Under the pieces are notes generated by a model that was given only the letters and a program-made list of their open reading frames with translations, made no database searches and was not told where the DNA came from. From JAEXNA01 sp037968995 (GTDB lineage Bacteria; Vulcanimicrobiota; Xenobia; Xenobiales; JADMJV01), in the NCBI GenBank assembly GCA_037968995.1, contig JBBKWP010000325.1, positions 1 to 64,000 on the forward strand: a stretch of 64,000 bases of DNA, in the 5' to 3' direction. A program made the position numbers and the translations under genes. Shown piece by piece: positions 26,401 through 34,202 of the stretch (the first letter of the stretch is position 1; the number at the start of each line of letters is the position of its first letter).

Positions 26401-26870
26401 AGCAAGCGAAGCCAGTCAAGATCACGCCAGAACCGTCCATTCCGGAGGCTGTGCCCGATCTCGAAGTGGTTGAAGTCTCCTCCAAAGATAGGACCCCGCT
26501 CTCTACCCGTAGGTTTCTGGACTTTGGCTGCAGTGAGGAGGCGCAACCGTTGCTCACAGCTTTCTTAGAACTTGAGGATGTTCATTCCGTCCCGCACGCC
26601 CCTAGATTCCTTGAGTTTCTTAGCGCACTGGAATTTGCGGCCGAGCCTAGCCCCACCCTAGAGGTTCGATCGGATGGTCGTGTTTTCTTGGGTAGAAATT
26701 GTCGGACCGCTCTCAGTGAAGATAAAGGGAGGTGGATGCTTCTGAGCGCTCTATACTCCGCCTTTAACCGGTGGCAGACCGATGTCACGGATCTTGACGA
26801 AAAGGTGTTCCATACTCGACTCCTGCGAAGGAGCCTCCAAGGATTGCAAGGAAGTGCGGGCAGTGACTGA
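23454..26870 (+). CDS. giant GHKL/Hsp90-like protein of unknown function
   Basis: The 1138-residue soluble protein has no signal peptide or membrane helix. The N-terminus (about 25-200: FTLASDKARAKLQEFALSNP, a helix, then VEVDADDLRVAGD) looks like a degraded Hsp90/histidine-kinase-type ATPase fold as seen in uncharacterised Hsp90-like bacterial proteins. I see no intact Bergerat G-box, so ATP binding is doubtful. The middle is alpha/beta without known motifs. A Pro/Lys/Glu-rich linker (about 980-1020) leads to a C-terminal domain shared with the small protein at 21317. The start is TTG 23454, with the following gene overlapping by eight bases. The Hsp90 link is from memory of the fold pattern. 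Confidence 0.5.
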   Translation: MKRDKDPLAELVSGLSSAGRTESSSSGFTLASDKARAKLQEFALSNPENFQLLLLAGLYALGSRHFQVEVDADDLRVAGDLPLDRGAFHDLWKSVVGGSGGLGVLGYRVLAIAILTSVRFDSVDWRIESRDQEGSWMYQVEIRRGDIHKQALQSMPSAPQGVAIHVKRKSLGQVVSRFFQRTFRKFIDPESDDIRLFRDRVFLPRESTLTINGQALLVTSNDHQISVLASLKSGDAPDLVDCPRTFRRKKDHTMLVLMVDPDRESDSSVPGLPKTVHWIWNGLRMDTTALGLSYDFCRVFVWAPELRTDLSFSSLIDNREKQSMERTARDLVRELLKDVALSLKEDLERVGPSRIDEFAAARKIILTAIGRRIDMSANRNRFASVNRSLVECPIFRVSKEDGSESLESFADLWSLYETGAPLALFRDRKEWRPVNPWRGRPLVVYTDGEERNLLLKKFGRANKLCAATLLEELAELTARKLGEGLRLEQSLPTSQSNPLLQGRVTVGAESVDWKLNEVDEKALKAKNFVTTGANLKVLREGRLYFEDATLPLPACLSLQTEAAWEPDYLGRMADRDLLLQVLTDVVLSMLDAVAAGAGGGPPGLQDALLSAMLLVTIDGYDDKLFQAAVVRKSAWMVARRPSDGPRWWSPQDFEAHLARWDAPVYYGRLDLDLDSAKGVGAWKELEVLAIPSSVAELAGRVLGRKAESARGFDRLARRVLAPDSTPMGIWTSTIEGARCQVIHGALKAIKVTVLSQTAAASDPGLVRLQHFLHQRPLALRTVSGAISPVHLDIWWEDAWPDGSGKSLYGGVLEGLESHLTGLLREVALEFFENACARQIYEADSTFVACGLFEILSEPELRHRKVLLLADGHKVGVKDLPTPEGSVDYFTRPTLFRQVPGHTVYAPGALPELLPLLCETPWWVNLDDTTELQAPLGAAGIESPTFGTPESLPAEADEGALVESSEKLVTSTKIPFVVKARKPQQAKPVKITPEPSIPEAVPDLEVVEVSSKDRTPLSTRRFLDFGCSEEAQPLLTAFLELEDVHSVPHAPRFLEFLSALEFAAEPSPTLEVRSDGRVFLGRNCRTALSEDKGRWMLLSALYSAFNRWQTDVTDLDEKVFHTRLLRRSLQGLQGSAGSD

Positions 26871-28338
26871 GCAACACTGGAATGAATTCCTTGATAAGTT
26901 AGACTTCGTTCAACTGACCGGACGCTGGGAGGCCCTTCCACTCCACTGGCTCGTTGAACCTGTGCCCGAAGCCCTGCCTCCCGAGGAGGCCGACCTCTTC
27001 GTTTCTTTGGCGACGGCCTCCAAAGAGGAGGATGCTGAGGCTCGCGTAGAAGCCGTTCAAGAACGGGTTTCAGAGTACCGGCGTGCCAAGAGTTCGCAAG
27101 TTCTCCAACTGGATGCGGGACTCTGTCCAACGGGGTCTCGCGTTACGTTGCGCTACTTGGATCCCGACGATCTCGGACAAGGCGACTGCCTCATTACCGT
27201 GGGGTCTTGGGACCGACTCGGCCATTATATCGCTGAAAAAGCCGGCCACGAGGAACAAACGGGTGAGCCTTCGGAATCGGCTGTTCGAAAGGAACCCGGA
27301 GATCTCGCCTACCGCCATCTGCTAATATTCCCGGACCGCGGTACACCCTCTCCGCGAGCTTTTCGGGGCCTCTGCGAGAAAACGCTGAGACAGGCACGAG
27401 GCTTAGGGGCGCGACGAATCACGATAACCCATCCCCACCTTCCGCAACCGGGTCTGCCGGACCGTTTCGCGGCGGCCGAACTCGTGAGCGCGGTCCGCCA
27501 GATGCTGCGCGATGGTTCTGGGATCAGTGTCGATATCGTTCCATTGACGCGTTCCCACTATGAGGACTACCAGCATTGGTTCCTTTCTTTGAAAGCTCTG
27601 GCCCAAAGCGTGCCCTCCGAGGAGGCGTCAGAGCAGTCCGACCGGACTGGCGCCGCGGAACCGTCCACGTATGAGGACTCAGCGAGCCTGCCCGATGTGA
27701 GTTCAGTTCTTAAAGATCTAGCACAAAAAACGACGCATCTGGCTCAGGATGCGGGGCGCGAAATGAGTTCTTGGCTACGGGGGACGCCCGCGGCCCCGAG
27801 CCAAGTTTCTATGACGCCCGTCGGTATCCACTGCACGTTCGACGAGCAGCAAGCGCTCAATCTCCTTTATCTCCGACGATGGAGGGAAGCGGAAGCGTAC
27901 AGGCAGGGTTGGGCCCGGGACACTCTGATTGAACTTTACCTCAGCGCCCTCGTTCGAGTGGTTTCTCACCTTGAGGGAGCCTCCTCCGATCCCCTTGCTG
28001 AGGAGGTGCCTCCTCCCTTGGAAGAGTCCGAGTATCTCGACCTGAGAACCCACCTCTTGGCGACCGCGGAGCGTCTCAGCGTGAATAACCCTCTAACCCG
28101 TTACTTCCAGCTACTGGCTTGGAGACTTGATCGAGACCGTACGGAAGTGGACGGGGATCGACTGGAAGAAGACCACGCACGCCTCTTGCGGGCGGCCTGG
28201 GCGTGGGAGGACAATTCTTTGTTGGCCTTCCTCCGACAAGTCGGGCAGGAGCGCGAAAGTGATCCAGCAAAGCGTGCGGATCTAGGTTATGTCCCTGTCT
28301 TTCCCAGTGGAAGTCGGGCTTCGCCTCGGTTGGATTGA
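26863..28338 (+). CDS. unknown protein with macro-like middle domain
   Basis: Function unknown. From GTG 26863 (AAGGAAG upstream, eight-base overlap with the giant gene) it has 491 residues. Residues about 150-250 form an alpha/beta unit with HLLIFPDRG, a helix with TLRQARGLGARRITITHP and then VRQMLRDGSGISVDIVPL. This order resembles a macro or aminopeptidase-N-like ADP-ribose fold, but the ligand loops are not clearly present. A variable linker and a helical C-terminal half follow. There is no signal peptide. Close coupling suggests it works with the giant protein. Confidence 0.45.
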   Translation: MTEQHWNEFLDKLDFVQLTGRWEALPLHWLVEPVPEALPPEEADLFVSLATASKEEDAEARVEAVQERVSEYRRAKSSQVLQLDAGLCPTGSRVTLRYLDPDDLGQGDCLITVGSWDRLGHYIAEKAGHEEQTGEPSESAVRKEPGDLAYRHLLIFPDRGTPSPRAFRGLCEKTLRQARGLGARRITITHPHLPQPGLPDRFAAAELVSAVRQMLRDGSGISVDIVPLTRSHYEDYQHWFLSLKALAQSVPSEEASEQSDRTGAAEPSTYEDSASLPDVSSVLKDLAQKTTHLAQDAGREMSSWLRGTPAAPSQVSMTPVGIHCTFDEQQALNLLYLRRWREAEAYRQGWARDTLIELYLSALVRVVSHLEGASSDPLAEEVPPPLEESEYLDLRTHLLATAERLSVNNPLTRYFQLLAWRLDRDRTEVDGDRLEEDHARLLRAAWAWEDNSLLAFLRQVGQERESDPAKRADLGYVPVFPSGSRASPRLD

Positions 28339-28356
28339 GAAAGGACGTAGAACGAA

Positions 28357-28920
28357 ATGAGTGAGAGCAGCGAATCGAACGACGCGAGTGAAGCTGTCGA
28401 TCAAACCCCCATGACTGTGGAGGAACGTCTCGCTTTTCTGGAGGAGCAAAATGAAGGCCTGAAGCGAGTAGGGAAACTCCTCATGGGTCTTTGTCTATTG
28501 ATCGGAGTGCTGCTGGTATGGACACAAGCTGGACTCCGGAAATCCATTTACAGCGAAGCTGTCATTTTAGGGAACGCCTCAACGCCCAGAGCCACCCTGA
28601 CCTCGGCGCCCAACGGACATCTCGCCTTTCTCTTCTATGATCACTTGGGTATTCTGCCTCCCAATCCCGAGTTCGGTGCGATTCCTTATCTTGATGGATT
28701 CGCTATCTATGACCGCGAAGGTCGTCCTCGTATCGTCATGGGCATCAATGACCAGAATAAAACCATTCTCGATGTTTTCGACGAAACCGGAAAGCTCGCG
28801 TTCGGTGCCATCCCTCGGCCCGTGACCACCGATGCCGACGGTAAGCCTACCGACTCTTCGAAGACGCCCACTTCAGCCGCCACGCCCGACGTCAACTCAG
28901 CTCCCATCGTCGCACCCTAG
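28357..28920 (+). CDS. single-pass membrane protein with exposed beta domain
   Basis: The 187-residue protein has an acidic cytoplasmic N-terminus with a short coiled coil (EERLAFLEEQNEGLKRV) and one membrane helix (about 41-60). An extracytoplasmic part follows with repeated strand-turn units such as IYDREGRPRIVMGIN and VFDETGKLAFG, then a Ser/Thr/Pro-rich tail. No enzyme motif is visible. It starts 18 bases after the previous stop, with AAAGGA upstream. Function unknown. Confidence 0.65.
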   Translation: MSESSESNDASEAVDQTPMTVEERLAFLEEQNEGLKRVGKLLMGLCLLIGVLLVWTQAGLRKSIYSEAVILGNASTPRATLTSAPNGHLAFLFYDHLGILPPNPEFGAIPYLDGFAIYDREGRPRIVMGINDQNKTILDVFDETGKLAFGAIPRPVTTDADGKPTDSSKTPTSAATPDVNSAPIVAP

Positions 28921-28968
28921 GGCCGGTCCGGGAGTAAACGATACTCTTCGAACGGAGATCCATCCCTC

Positions 28969-30183
28969 ATGGCCGGTACTGGGAAAACGCTCACAGTGGG
29001 GCAGGTCTTTGACCTTCTCAAAGTATCGCTTTCTCGAGTTTTTCCGACTCTGATGGTCTGCGGAGAGGTGATAGACCCCTTTGTCAGCAGCAATGGACAT
29101 CTCTATTTGCGCCTGCGAGACGTTGAGTCGGAGTTGAAGGTGGTGATGTGGCGCCGTGAGGTGGCTCGGCTTCGAAGCCTACCGCAAGCAGGCGATCGCG
29201 TTGTGGTCAGAGGAACGCTCACCGTTTATCCGAGCCGAGGAGAACTTCAGGTGCAGGCCTTGGCCATCGCCAAAGAGGGTCAGGGCCAGAAACTTGCGGA
29301 ACTCGCCGAGCGCAAGGAAAAGTTGCGCCAAGAGGGTCTTTTTGACCGGGCCAAGCGTCGTCTACCTGAGTACCCCAGACGTATCGGTGTGGTGACTTCG
29401 GCGGGCTCGGCGGTGTTGCACGACATTTTCGAGTCCTTGAGACTCAGAAACCCCTCGGTGGAGTTATGGTTGAGCCCGTCGTCGGTGAGTGGGCGAGAGG
29501 CTCCCGCCGAGCTTGTCCGCGCCTTGGAAGTCTTGCAGAACTTTGTCGACACGATCATCATCGCGCGGGGAGGGGGATCCTTTGAGGAGTTGCTGCCATT
29601 CTCCGACGAGCAGTTGGTCCGCGCGGTGGCCGCTTCTCCAAAGCCGGTGATCGCCGCAATCGGACACGGCAGTGACAGTACACTTTTGGATCTTGTCGCA
29701 GATTGCAGTGTGGTGACACCCACAGCAGCCGTAGAGGCAGCGGTTCCGCTGAGGTCGGACCTTTTCGACCTTCACCATAACCTTCGGCTGCGGCTCAAAC
29801 GAGCCGTCTTTGATACCTTGCGTGGTCGACGTCACGAACTGGGACATACCGCACAGCGCTGCCAAGCCTACAACCCCAAAGAACGCGTTATGCGCCAACG
29901 AGACCGTCTCGACAGCTTGAGGGCGCGAGTGGAGGGATCGATGGCTCGGAACCTTATGCTTCGAAGGGAGCGCGTCTCGGGCCTGAAGCAACAATGCTTG
30001 CAACTCGGACCGGGCTCCATTCTGAAACGAGGATTCGCACTAGTGATGAGTCAGGGACGGCCTGTCTCCAGCGTTTTAGGAAGGACCCAGGGGGAGGATC
30101 TTGAACTTCAGTTCGCCGACGGTCAAGTGCTGGTGACCGTGAAGAGCGTGGGCCTGAATCCAACGATTGAGAGTGTATCCTGA
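28969..30183 (+). CDS. xseA: exodeoxyribonuclease VII large subunit
   Basis: With XseB it forms the single-strand-specific exonuclease VII. The 404-residue protein has an N-terminal OB-fold with LYLRLRDVESELKVVMW and VRGTLTVYPSRGELQ. The catalytic core follows: PRRIGVVTSAGSAVLHDIF, IIARGGGSFEELLPFSDE and IAAIGHGSDSTLLDLVAD. In typical family members the last motif reads GHETD, so GHGSD is a slight variant. The coiled C-terminal region and GFALV end are normal. It is the first gene of an xseA-xseB-ispA block. Confidence 0.95.
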   Translation: MAGTGKTLTVGQVFDLLKVSLSRVFPTLMVCGEVIDPFVSSNGHLYLRLRDVESELKVVMWRREVARLRSLPQAGDRVVVRGTLTVYPSRGELQVQALAIAKEGQGQKLAELAERKEKLRQEGLFDRAKRRLPEYPRRIGVVTSAGSAVLHDIFESLRLRNPSVELWLSPSSVSGREAPAELVRALEVLQNFVDTIIIARGGGSFEELLPFSDEQLVRAVAASPKPVIAAIGHGSDSTLLDLVADCSVVTPTAAVEAAVPLRSDLFDLHHNLRLRLKRAVFDTLRGRRHELGHTAQRCQAYNPKERVMRQRDRLDSLRARVEGSMARNLMLRRERVSGLKQQCLQLGPGSILKRGFALVMSQGRPVSSVLGRTQGEDLELQFADGQVLVTVKSVGLNPTIESVS

Positions 30184-30187
30184 ACCC

Positions 30188-30451
30188 ATGGAGGACGCTT
30201 CGACAGTCTCTTATGAAACCCAAATGGAACGTCTCTTGGCGGTCGTCGAGCGATTAGAGCGCGGGACCTTGAGTCTCGAACAGTCTTTAGAGCTCTTCGA
30301 GGAAGGGATGTCTTTGTCTCGTCTATGTGACCAACAACTCTCAGACGTCGAGGCCCGGGTCAGGGTTTTGGTGGATGGCGCGCAAGAACTCTCACCACGC
30401 AAAGAGATAGACTTTCAGCAGATACAGATTCCAACGGAGGACGAAGAATGA
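30188..30451 (+). CDS. xseB: exodeoxyribonuclease VII small subunit
   Basis: This 87-residue protein is the short helical partner that many copies of which bind XseA. The pattern YETQMERLLAVVERLERGTL, SLEQSLELFEEGMSLSRLC is diagnostic. I chose ATG 30188, four bases after the xseA stop; a GTG at 30167 inside xseA is the alternative. Its end overlaps ispA by four bases (ATGA). Confidence 0.93.
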   Translation: MEDASTVSYETQMERLLAVVERLERGTLSLEQSLELFEEGMSLSRLCDQQLSDVEARVRVLVDGAQELSPRKEIDFQQIQIPTEDEE

Positions 30452-31332
30452 GCACAGTGAAGGTCGAGTCGATGAAGAGCCAGGATTTTCAACTCGACGT
30501 TTGGTGGGCGGAGCGTTCGCAATGGGTCACTGACTCCTTGGAACAAAGTCTACCTAAAGACGCTCAGTACTTAGGCAACGTCGGGGAAGTGATGCGTTAT
30601 TGCGTTTTTTCCGGCGGTAAACGGTTCCGGCCGATTCTCGCCATTGGTGCCGCGGAGTGTCTCGGGAAATCAGGACGGCTGGCGGTGTCGGCGGGCTGCG
30701 CTTACGAGATGATTCACGCATTTTCGTTGGCTCACGACGATCTTCCCTGTATGGATGATGACGATGAGCGTCGGGGGCAACCCACGACTCATAAGAAATT
30801 TGGTGAAGCGAGTGCACTTCTAGCTGGTGACGGATTAGCGATCTGGGCCTTCCATGAGATTGTCCAACTGCCCGCGGGCGTCCCTGCCGAGGTCGGTTTA
30901 CACCTGGTGCGGGATTTGGCCGAAGCCAGCGGACATCCCGGCATGGTGGGTGGTCAGGTGATCGATATGAGTGCTCGTGAGGGCAAGGTTGATCAAGCCA
31001 CCCTAGAACGTATCCATCGAGCGAAAACCGGAGCGCTCATTCGAGGAGCGGTGCGCGCCGGGGCCCGCCTTGCCGGTGCCGATGCCTCGCAACTCCAAAG
31101 TCTGACCCGTTACGGTGAGTTGGTTGGACTTGTTTTCCAGATGACCGACGACATTCTTGACGCCGACGAGGACCCTGAAGGCGTGTCTTATCCCGCGCTT
31201 CTGGGGCTTGACGAGACGCGGCGATTGGTCGCCGAAGCTACCGCGGAGGCGGTGGGGTGTTTGCAAGAATTTGGCTCCGCCGCGCAACCGCTTAGGGCGC
31301 TCGCGCAATTTTTGGAAACCCGCAAAGGCTAA
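30448..31332 (+). CDS. ispA: farnesyl/geranylgeranyl diphosphate synthase
   Basis: It condenses isopentenyl and allylic diphosphates into C15 or C20 prenyl chains for quinones and lipid carriers. The 294-residue protein has GGKRFRPIL, the first Asp-rich motif DDLPCMDDDDERRG, a GGQVIDM segment and the second Asp-rich motif DDILD. Product length cannot be fixed from sequence. The order xseA-xseB-ispA is widely conserved and dxs often follows; here a degenerate DXS follows after 30 bases. Confidence 0.94.
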   Translation: MSTVKVESMKSQDFQLDVWWAERSQWVTDSLEQSLPKDAQYLGNVGEVMRYCVFSGGKRFRPILAIGAAECLGKSGRLAVSAGCAYEMIHAFSLAHDDLPCMDDDDERRGQPTTHKKFGEASALLAGDGLAIWAFHEIVQLPAGVPAEVGLHLVRDLAEASGHPGMVGGQVIDMSAREGKVDQATLERIHRAKTGALIRGAVRAGARLAGADASQLQSLTRYGELVGLVFQMTDDILDADEDPEGVSYPALLGLDETRRLVAEATAEAVGCLQEFGSAAQPLRALAQFLETRKG

Positions 31333-31362
31333 GCGGGGCCACTCCGATCTCCGCTCAACAAA

Positions 31363-32865
31363 ATGGACACCGCCCAACATCTTGATCATCTTGCTGTATC
31401 CTTGTGCCAACTTGCACCAGGAATGGTGTATTGGTCCGGTGTCGGCTTTCTCGATGAGGTACCCGACGCGCTTAGGCACGCTGTCGGACAAGAGTGGGGT
31501 GCGCTTGCAGTAGAGGCTTACTTAGCCTATTTAGCTATCGCGAAGCCGCTTTCTGACAAAAGACTGACTGTGGTCTTAGCGGCCCCGTGCCCACCGGACC
31601 AACTCAACGCGATTCGAACCTTGGAGACGGCCGGGGCCTTTGGCTGTGTTGTGGTCCTTGAGCGACGAAAGCCGACCACCTTTGGTGGCTGGCCTTTGAA
31701 CTCGAATTTTGGACCGTTTTCTAAGCGACTCTCAGCGACCGGAAGCTATCTTGAAGAATTAGGCTTTCACGATGCCGGACAGGTGGAATGGAATTCTGAT
31801 CACAAGAGTGTCTCTCGATTGGAGAACGCCTTGCTTCGAGCGGTCGAGGAGAATCCAGGGTACGTATTGATTATCTGCTCGGACCCCGAGCCGGAGTGTG
31901 AACTTGGAGTTCAGATGACCGAGCCACTCAAAGTTCCTAGACGCCTTTCTCCCATTTTTGGGGCGGACAAGACCGTTTACGGCGCCTTCTCCAGAGCGCT
32001 TCCTAAAAAAGTCAGCCCTAACCGGCTGCTCTGGCTGGATTCCACGGTCCGCGAAACACCTGAGTTTTTAGAACAGCATCTGCAGATGTTTCGAGACCTG
32101 GAGGGGTCGCGGAGCGGTCGACCTGTGGTCGTTGTGCCGTCTTTAGTCCTCCCGGTTTTGTATCGGGGCCTTCGGCTTTGGTGTCAAGACGATTCCAGCG
32201 TTCCGCCTATTGTAGTGCTTCATGGAACTGGCCTTCCCGCGCACTGGCGAGACGGTGGGGGAGGCCTCAGCGACGGTCACCTTCTGTTGAGTATCGCCAA
32301 CTTATCGATAGCCTACCCTGCCGACGAGTTTGAAGCTGAGGCCTTGTTCGATGAGTTTCTCGATCAGCAGACCCCTTGTGCCTTAGTTTTTTCTGGCGCT
32401 CCCGCCGTTGGAATGAGGAGCGCGGCGAGTCTAGGTCCGGGAAAAGGAAGAAAGCTGCGAGACGGAAAGGACCTAGCTATTGTAGCTTTAGGATCGACGG
32501 TTTTTCCCGCCCTGTTAGCAGCGGAATCGCTTCAGAGTGTAGGGCTCGATGTTGGAGTTTTCGACCTGCGATATCGGCGCCCGCTTGACGAAGAGCTGCT
32601 CAAAGAGCTCTCCACTTACCCGGTTTTGGTGACCGTCGATGAGCAGCCGGATACCGCCAGTTTCGCAGGACAGATCCAGAGGGACTCCAAGACCCTGGGT
32701 CAACTCTTTCGACTGTGTGTCGATACCGCTGGACTGCAAGAATCGATGGCGGCCGGCTCCAAAGAGGAATTGAGCCTGGAAAGTGTTGGACTTCACGCAG
32801 AAGGGATCGCCCGAAAAGTGAAGTCGATTTTGGGAATGGGACTGACAAATCACTTTGAGCGATGA
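31363..32865 (+). CDS. degenerate 1-deoxyxylulose-5-phosphate synthase (DXS-like)
   Basis: The 500-residue protein aligns in pattern with DXS from the thiamine domain to the C-terminus: a shortened N-terminal part, SYLEELGFHDAGQVEWNSDH, a pyrimidine-domain remnant (SIAYPADEFEAEALFDEF) and a good C-terminal domain (GKGRKLRDGKDLAIVALGST, RRPLDEELLKEL, LVTVDEQ). Normal DXS has about 620-640 residues. The thiamine/magnesium GDG motif reads APC here, the N-terminal active-site histidines are absent and the catalytic-Glu region FDVAIAEQH is not recognisable. It is therefore probably inactive as DXS. It lies in the dxs slot after ispA. A regulatory or structural role is possible but unknown. Confidence 0.7.
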   Translation: MDTAQHLDHLAVSLCQLAPGMVYWSGVGFLDEVPDALRHAVGQEWGALAVEAYLAYLAIAKPLSDKRLTVVLAAPCPPDQLNAIRTLETAGAFGCVVVLERRKPTTFGGWPLNSNFGPFSKRLSATGSYLEELGFHDAGQVEWNSDHKSVSRLENALLRAVEENPGYVLIICSDPEPECELGVQMTEPLKVPRRLSPIFGADKTVYGAFSRALPKKVSPNRLLWLDSTVRETPEFLEQHLQMFRDLEGSRSGRPVVVVPSLVLPVLYRGLRLWCQDDSSVPPIVVLHGTGLPAHWRDGGGGLSDGHLLLSIANLSIAYPADEFEAEALFDEFLDQQTPCALVFSGAPAVGMRSAASLGPGKGRKLRDGKDLAIVALGSTVFPALLAAESLQSVGLDVGVFDLRYRRPLDEELLKELSTYPVLVTVDEQPDTASFAGQIQRDSKTLGQLFRLCVDTAGLQESMAAGSKEELSLESVGLHAEGIARKVKSILGMGLTNHFER

Positions 32866-34162
32866 TCCTAATGACCGGCGCATGCCGGGCCGGGTAGAAA
32901 CCATTCTTGGTGGGTGGTGGAGGATCGGCGATGACAAGTTCCATCGCTGTCGCACCATGGATGTATCGCTCGACGGCGGCTTGATCGTCGTCGAAAGTCC
33001 ACTGGAGATCGGACAGAAGGTCGAACTCCACCTTGATGTCGATACGGAGTTGTCGATACATCTTGAAGCCCAAGTTCTGTCGCAACGCCCCATCTTTTTC
33101 GGAAAGCAGTTCTTGACTGGCGTCACTTACCAGTTTTTGAAGGCATCGGATCGATCCATGTTCGGCCTCTGGATTCAACGTCAATTGGCCTCTGAAATAG
33201 TGGACGGAAAGAGCTATCTCCAGCCGGCGCGTCCAAACCCCGAACGTCAGGGGGTGGACCCCGGTTTTGGTTCGAGTCTTCGCTTGACCTATCCTGAGAG
33301 TCCATGGAAACTCCTTGTCTCTCGCTTCACAGCAATGATTCCCTGGGTGGAAACTGAGGGGTTGCCGGACGAACGACGGGCTGAACACAGAGGCCAGGTC
33401 GGAATGGAGTTGACTCTTGACGTCGACGGGCGGAGCTTTCCCTGTGAACTGCTCAACGTGAGTCTATCAGGGGCTGCACTTTTCTTGAGGACTACGACGT
33501 TGACCGAAATCTCTAAAGGAGAGAACTGGCCGGGGACCGGCCGTACGAGCCAAGGGAATCTAGTAGTACCGAGGGACTCTCTACTGATCGGGGGGCGTCG
33601 TTGTGGGGTGAAAGTGGTCTGGCGCCTAGCGGCGGAGACCGTGAGCGAAGGTTCCGACACGGGTAGGGCCTACGGCCTTCAATTCGTGGAGCCTCCAACA
33701 AAGGTCCGGAAGACCTTCGTTGGAGACCTGCTTCGGCGAATCGACTACGACCCCCGACAAGTCCGTTCAGAACTGCGGTTTCCCGTGACGATCTCCGTGA
33801 CGCTGGTTGAAGACGGTCAGTCTCAGGAAATCGCGGGAAAGACAGTCGACCTGGGAGTGGGCGGAGCTCTTGTGTCTTTTTCCGAGCCGGTGAAGGTCCC
33901 CGGCGGGGGTATCATGACACTAGTTCTTCCTCGCGCCGGTGCGGAATCTGTTTCTCTGACGATGTCCGTAAGAGTCCTTCGACAGACTAAATCTTCCGAG
34001 ACCGCCGATGAGGCGTCCACATCTGCAATCTATGGGCTCGCTTTTCGTAAAGGCCAAGGGGAGGCCAGGCTCAAGCTTTCTCGCTGGTTAACGGGTCGGA
34101 TGCGGGTGCAAACTCTGCAGGAACTTTTTCCAGACATGCCGGGCACGGCTCGCGGACTCTAA
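32855..34162 (+). CDS. triple PilZ-domain protein
   Basis: PilZ domains bind cyclic di-GMP through an RxxxR and a D/NxSxxG motif. This 435-residue protein has three copies. The first has RMPGR and DVSLDG (about 10-40), the second RAEHR and NVSLSG (about 175-210) and the third RSELR with DLGVGG (about 305-340), where Ser is replaced by Gly. No output domain or membrane segment is visible. The TTG start at 32855 overlaps the DXS-like gene by 11 bases; ATG 32882 is an alternative. It precedes the STAS-Pel cluster, suggesting a c-di-GMP sensor for it. Confidence 0.85.
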   Translation: MSDDPNDRRMPGRVETILGGWWRIGDDKFHRCRTMDVSLDGGLIVVESPLEIGQKVELHLDVDTELSIHLEAQVLSQRPIFFGKQFLTGVTYQFLKASDRSMFGLWIQRQLASEIVDGKSYLQPARPNPERQGVDPGFGSSLRLTYPESPWKLLVSRFTAMIPWVETEGLPDERRAEHRGQVGMELTLDVDGRSFPCELLNVSLSGAALFLRTTTLTEISKGENWPGTGRTSQGNLVVPRDSLLIGGRRCGVKVVWRLAAETVSEGSDTGRAYGLQFVEPPTKVRKTFVGDLLRRIDYDPRQVRSELRFPVTISVTLVEDGQSQEIAGKTVDLGVGGALVSFSEPVKVPGGGIMTLVLPRAGAESVSLTMSVRVLRQTKSSETADEASTSAIYGLAFRKGQGEARLKLSRWLTGRMRVQTLQELFPDMPGTARGL

Positions 34163-34202
34163 AAGCAGGACGCGACCTACTGAGCGTTAACTCCTCCCTC
34201 CG

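Noticed and set aside
25917..26546. Minus-strand open frame of 209 codons in the 3' part of the giant gene
   Set aside because: Antisense shadow of a continuous plus-strand gene; no SD, domain or conserved motif seen.
29464..30003. Minus-strand open frame inside xseA
   Set aside because: Antisense of a clear exonuclease VII subunit.
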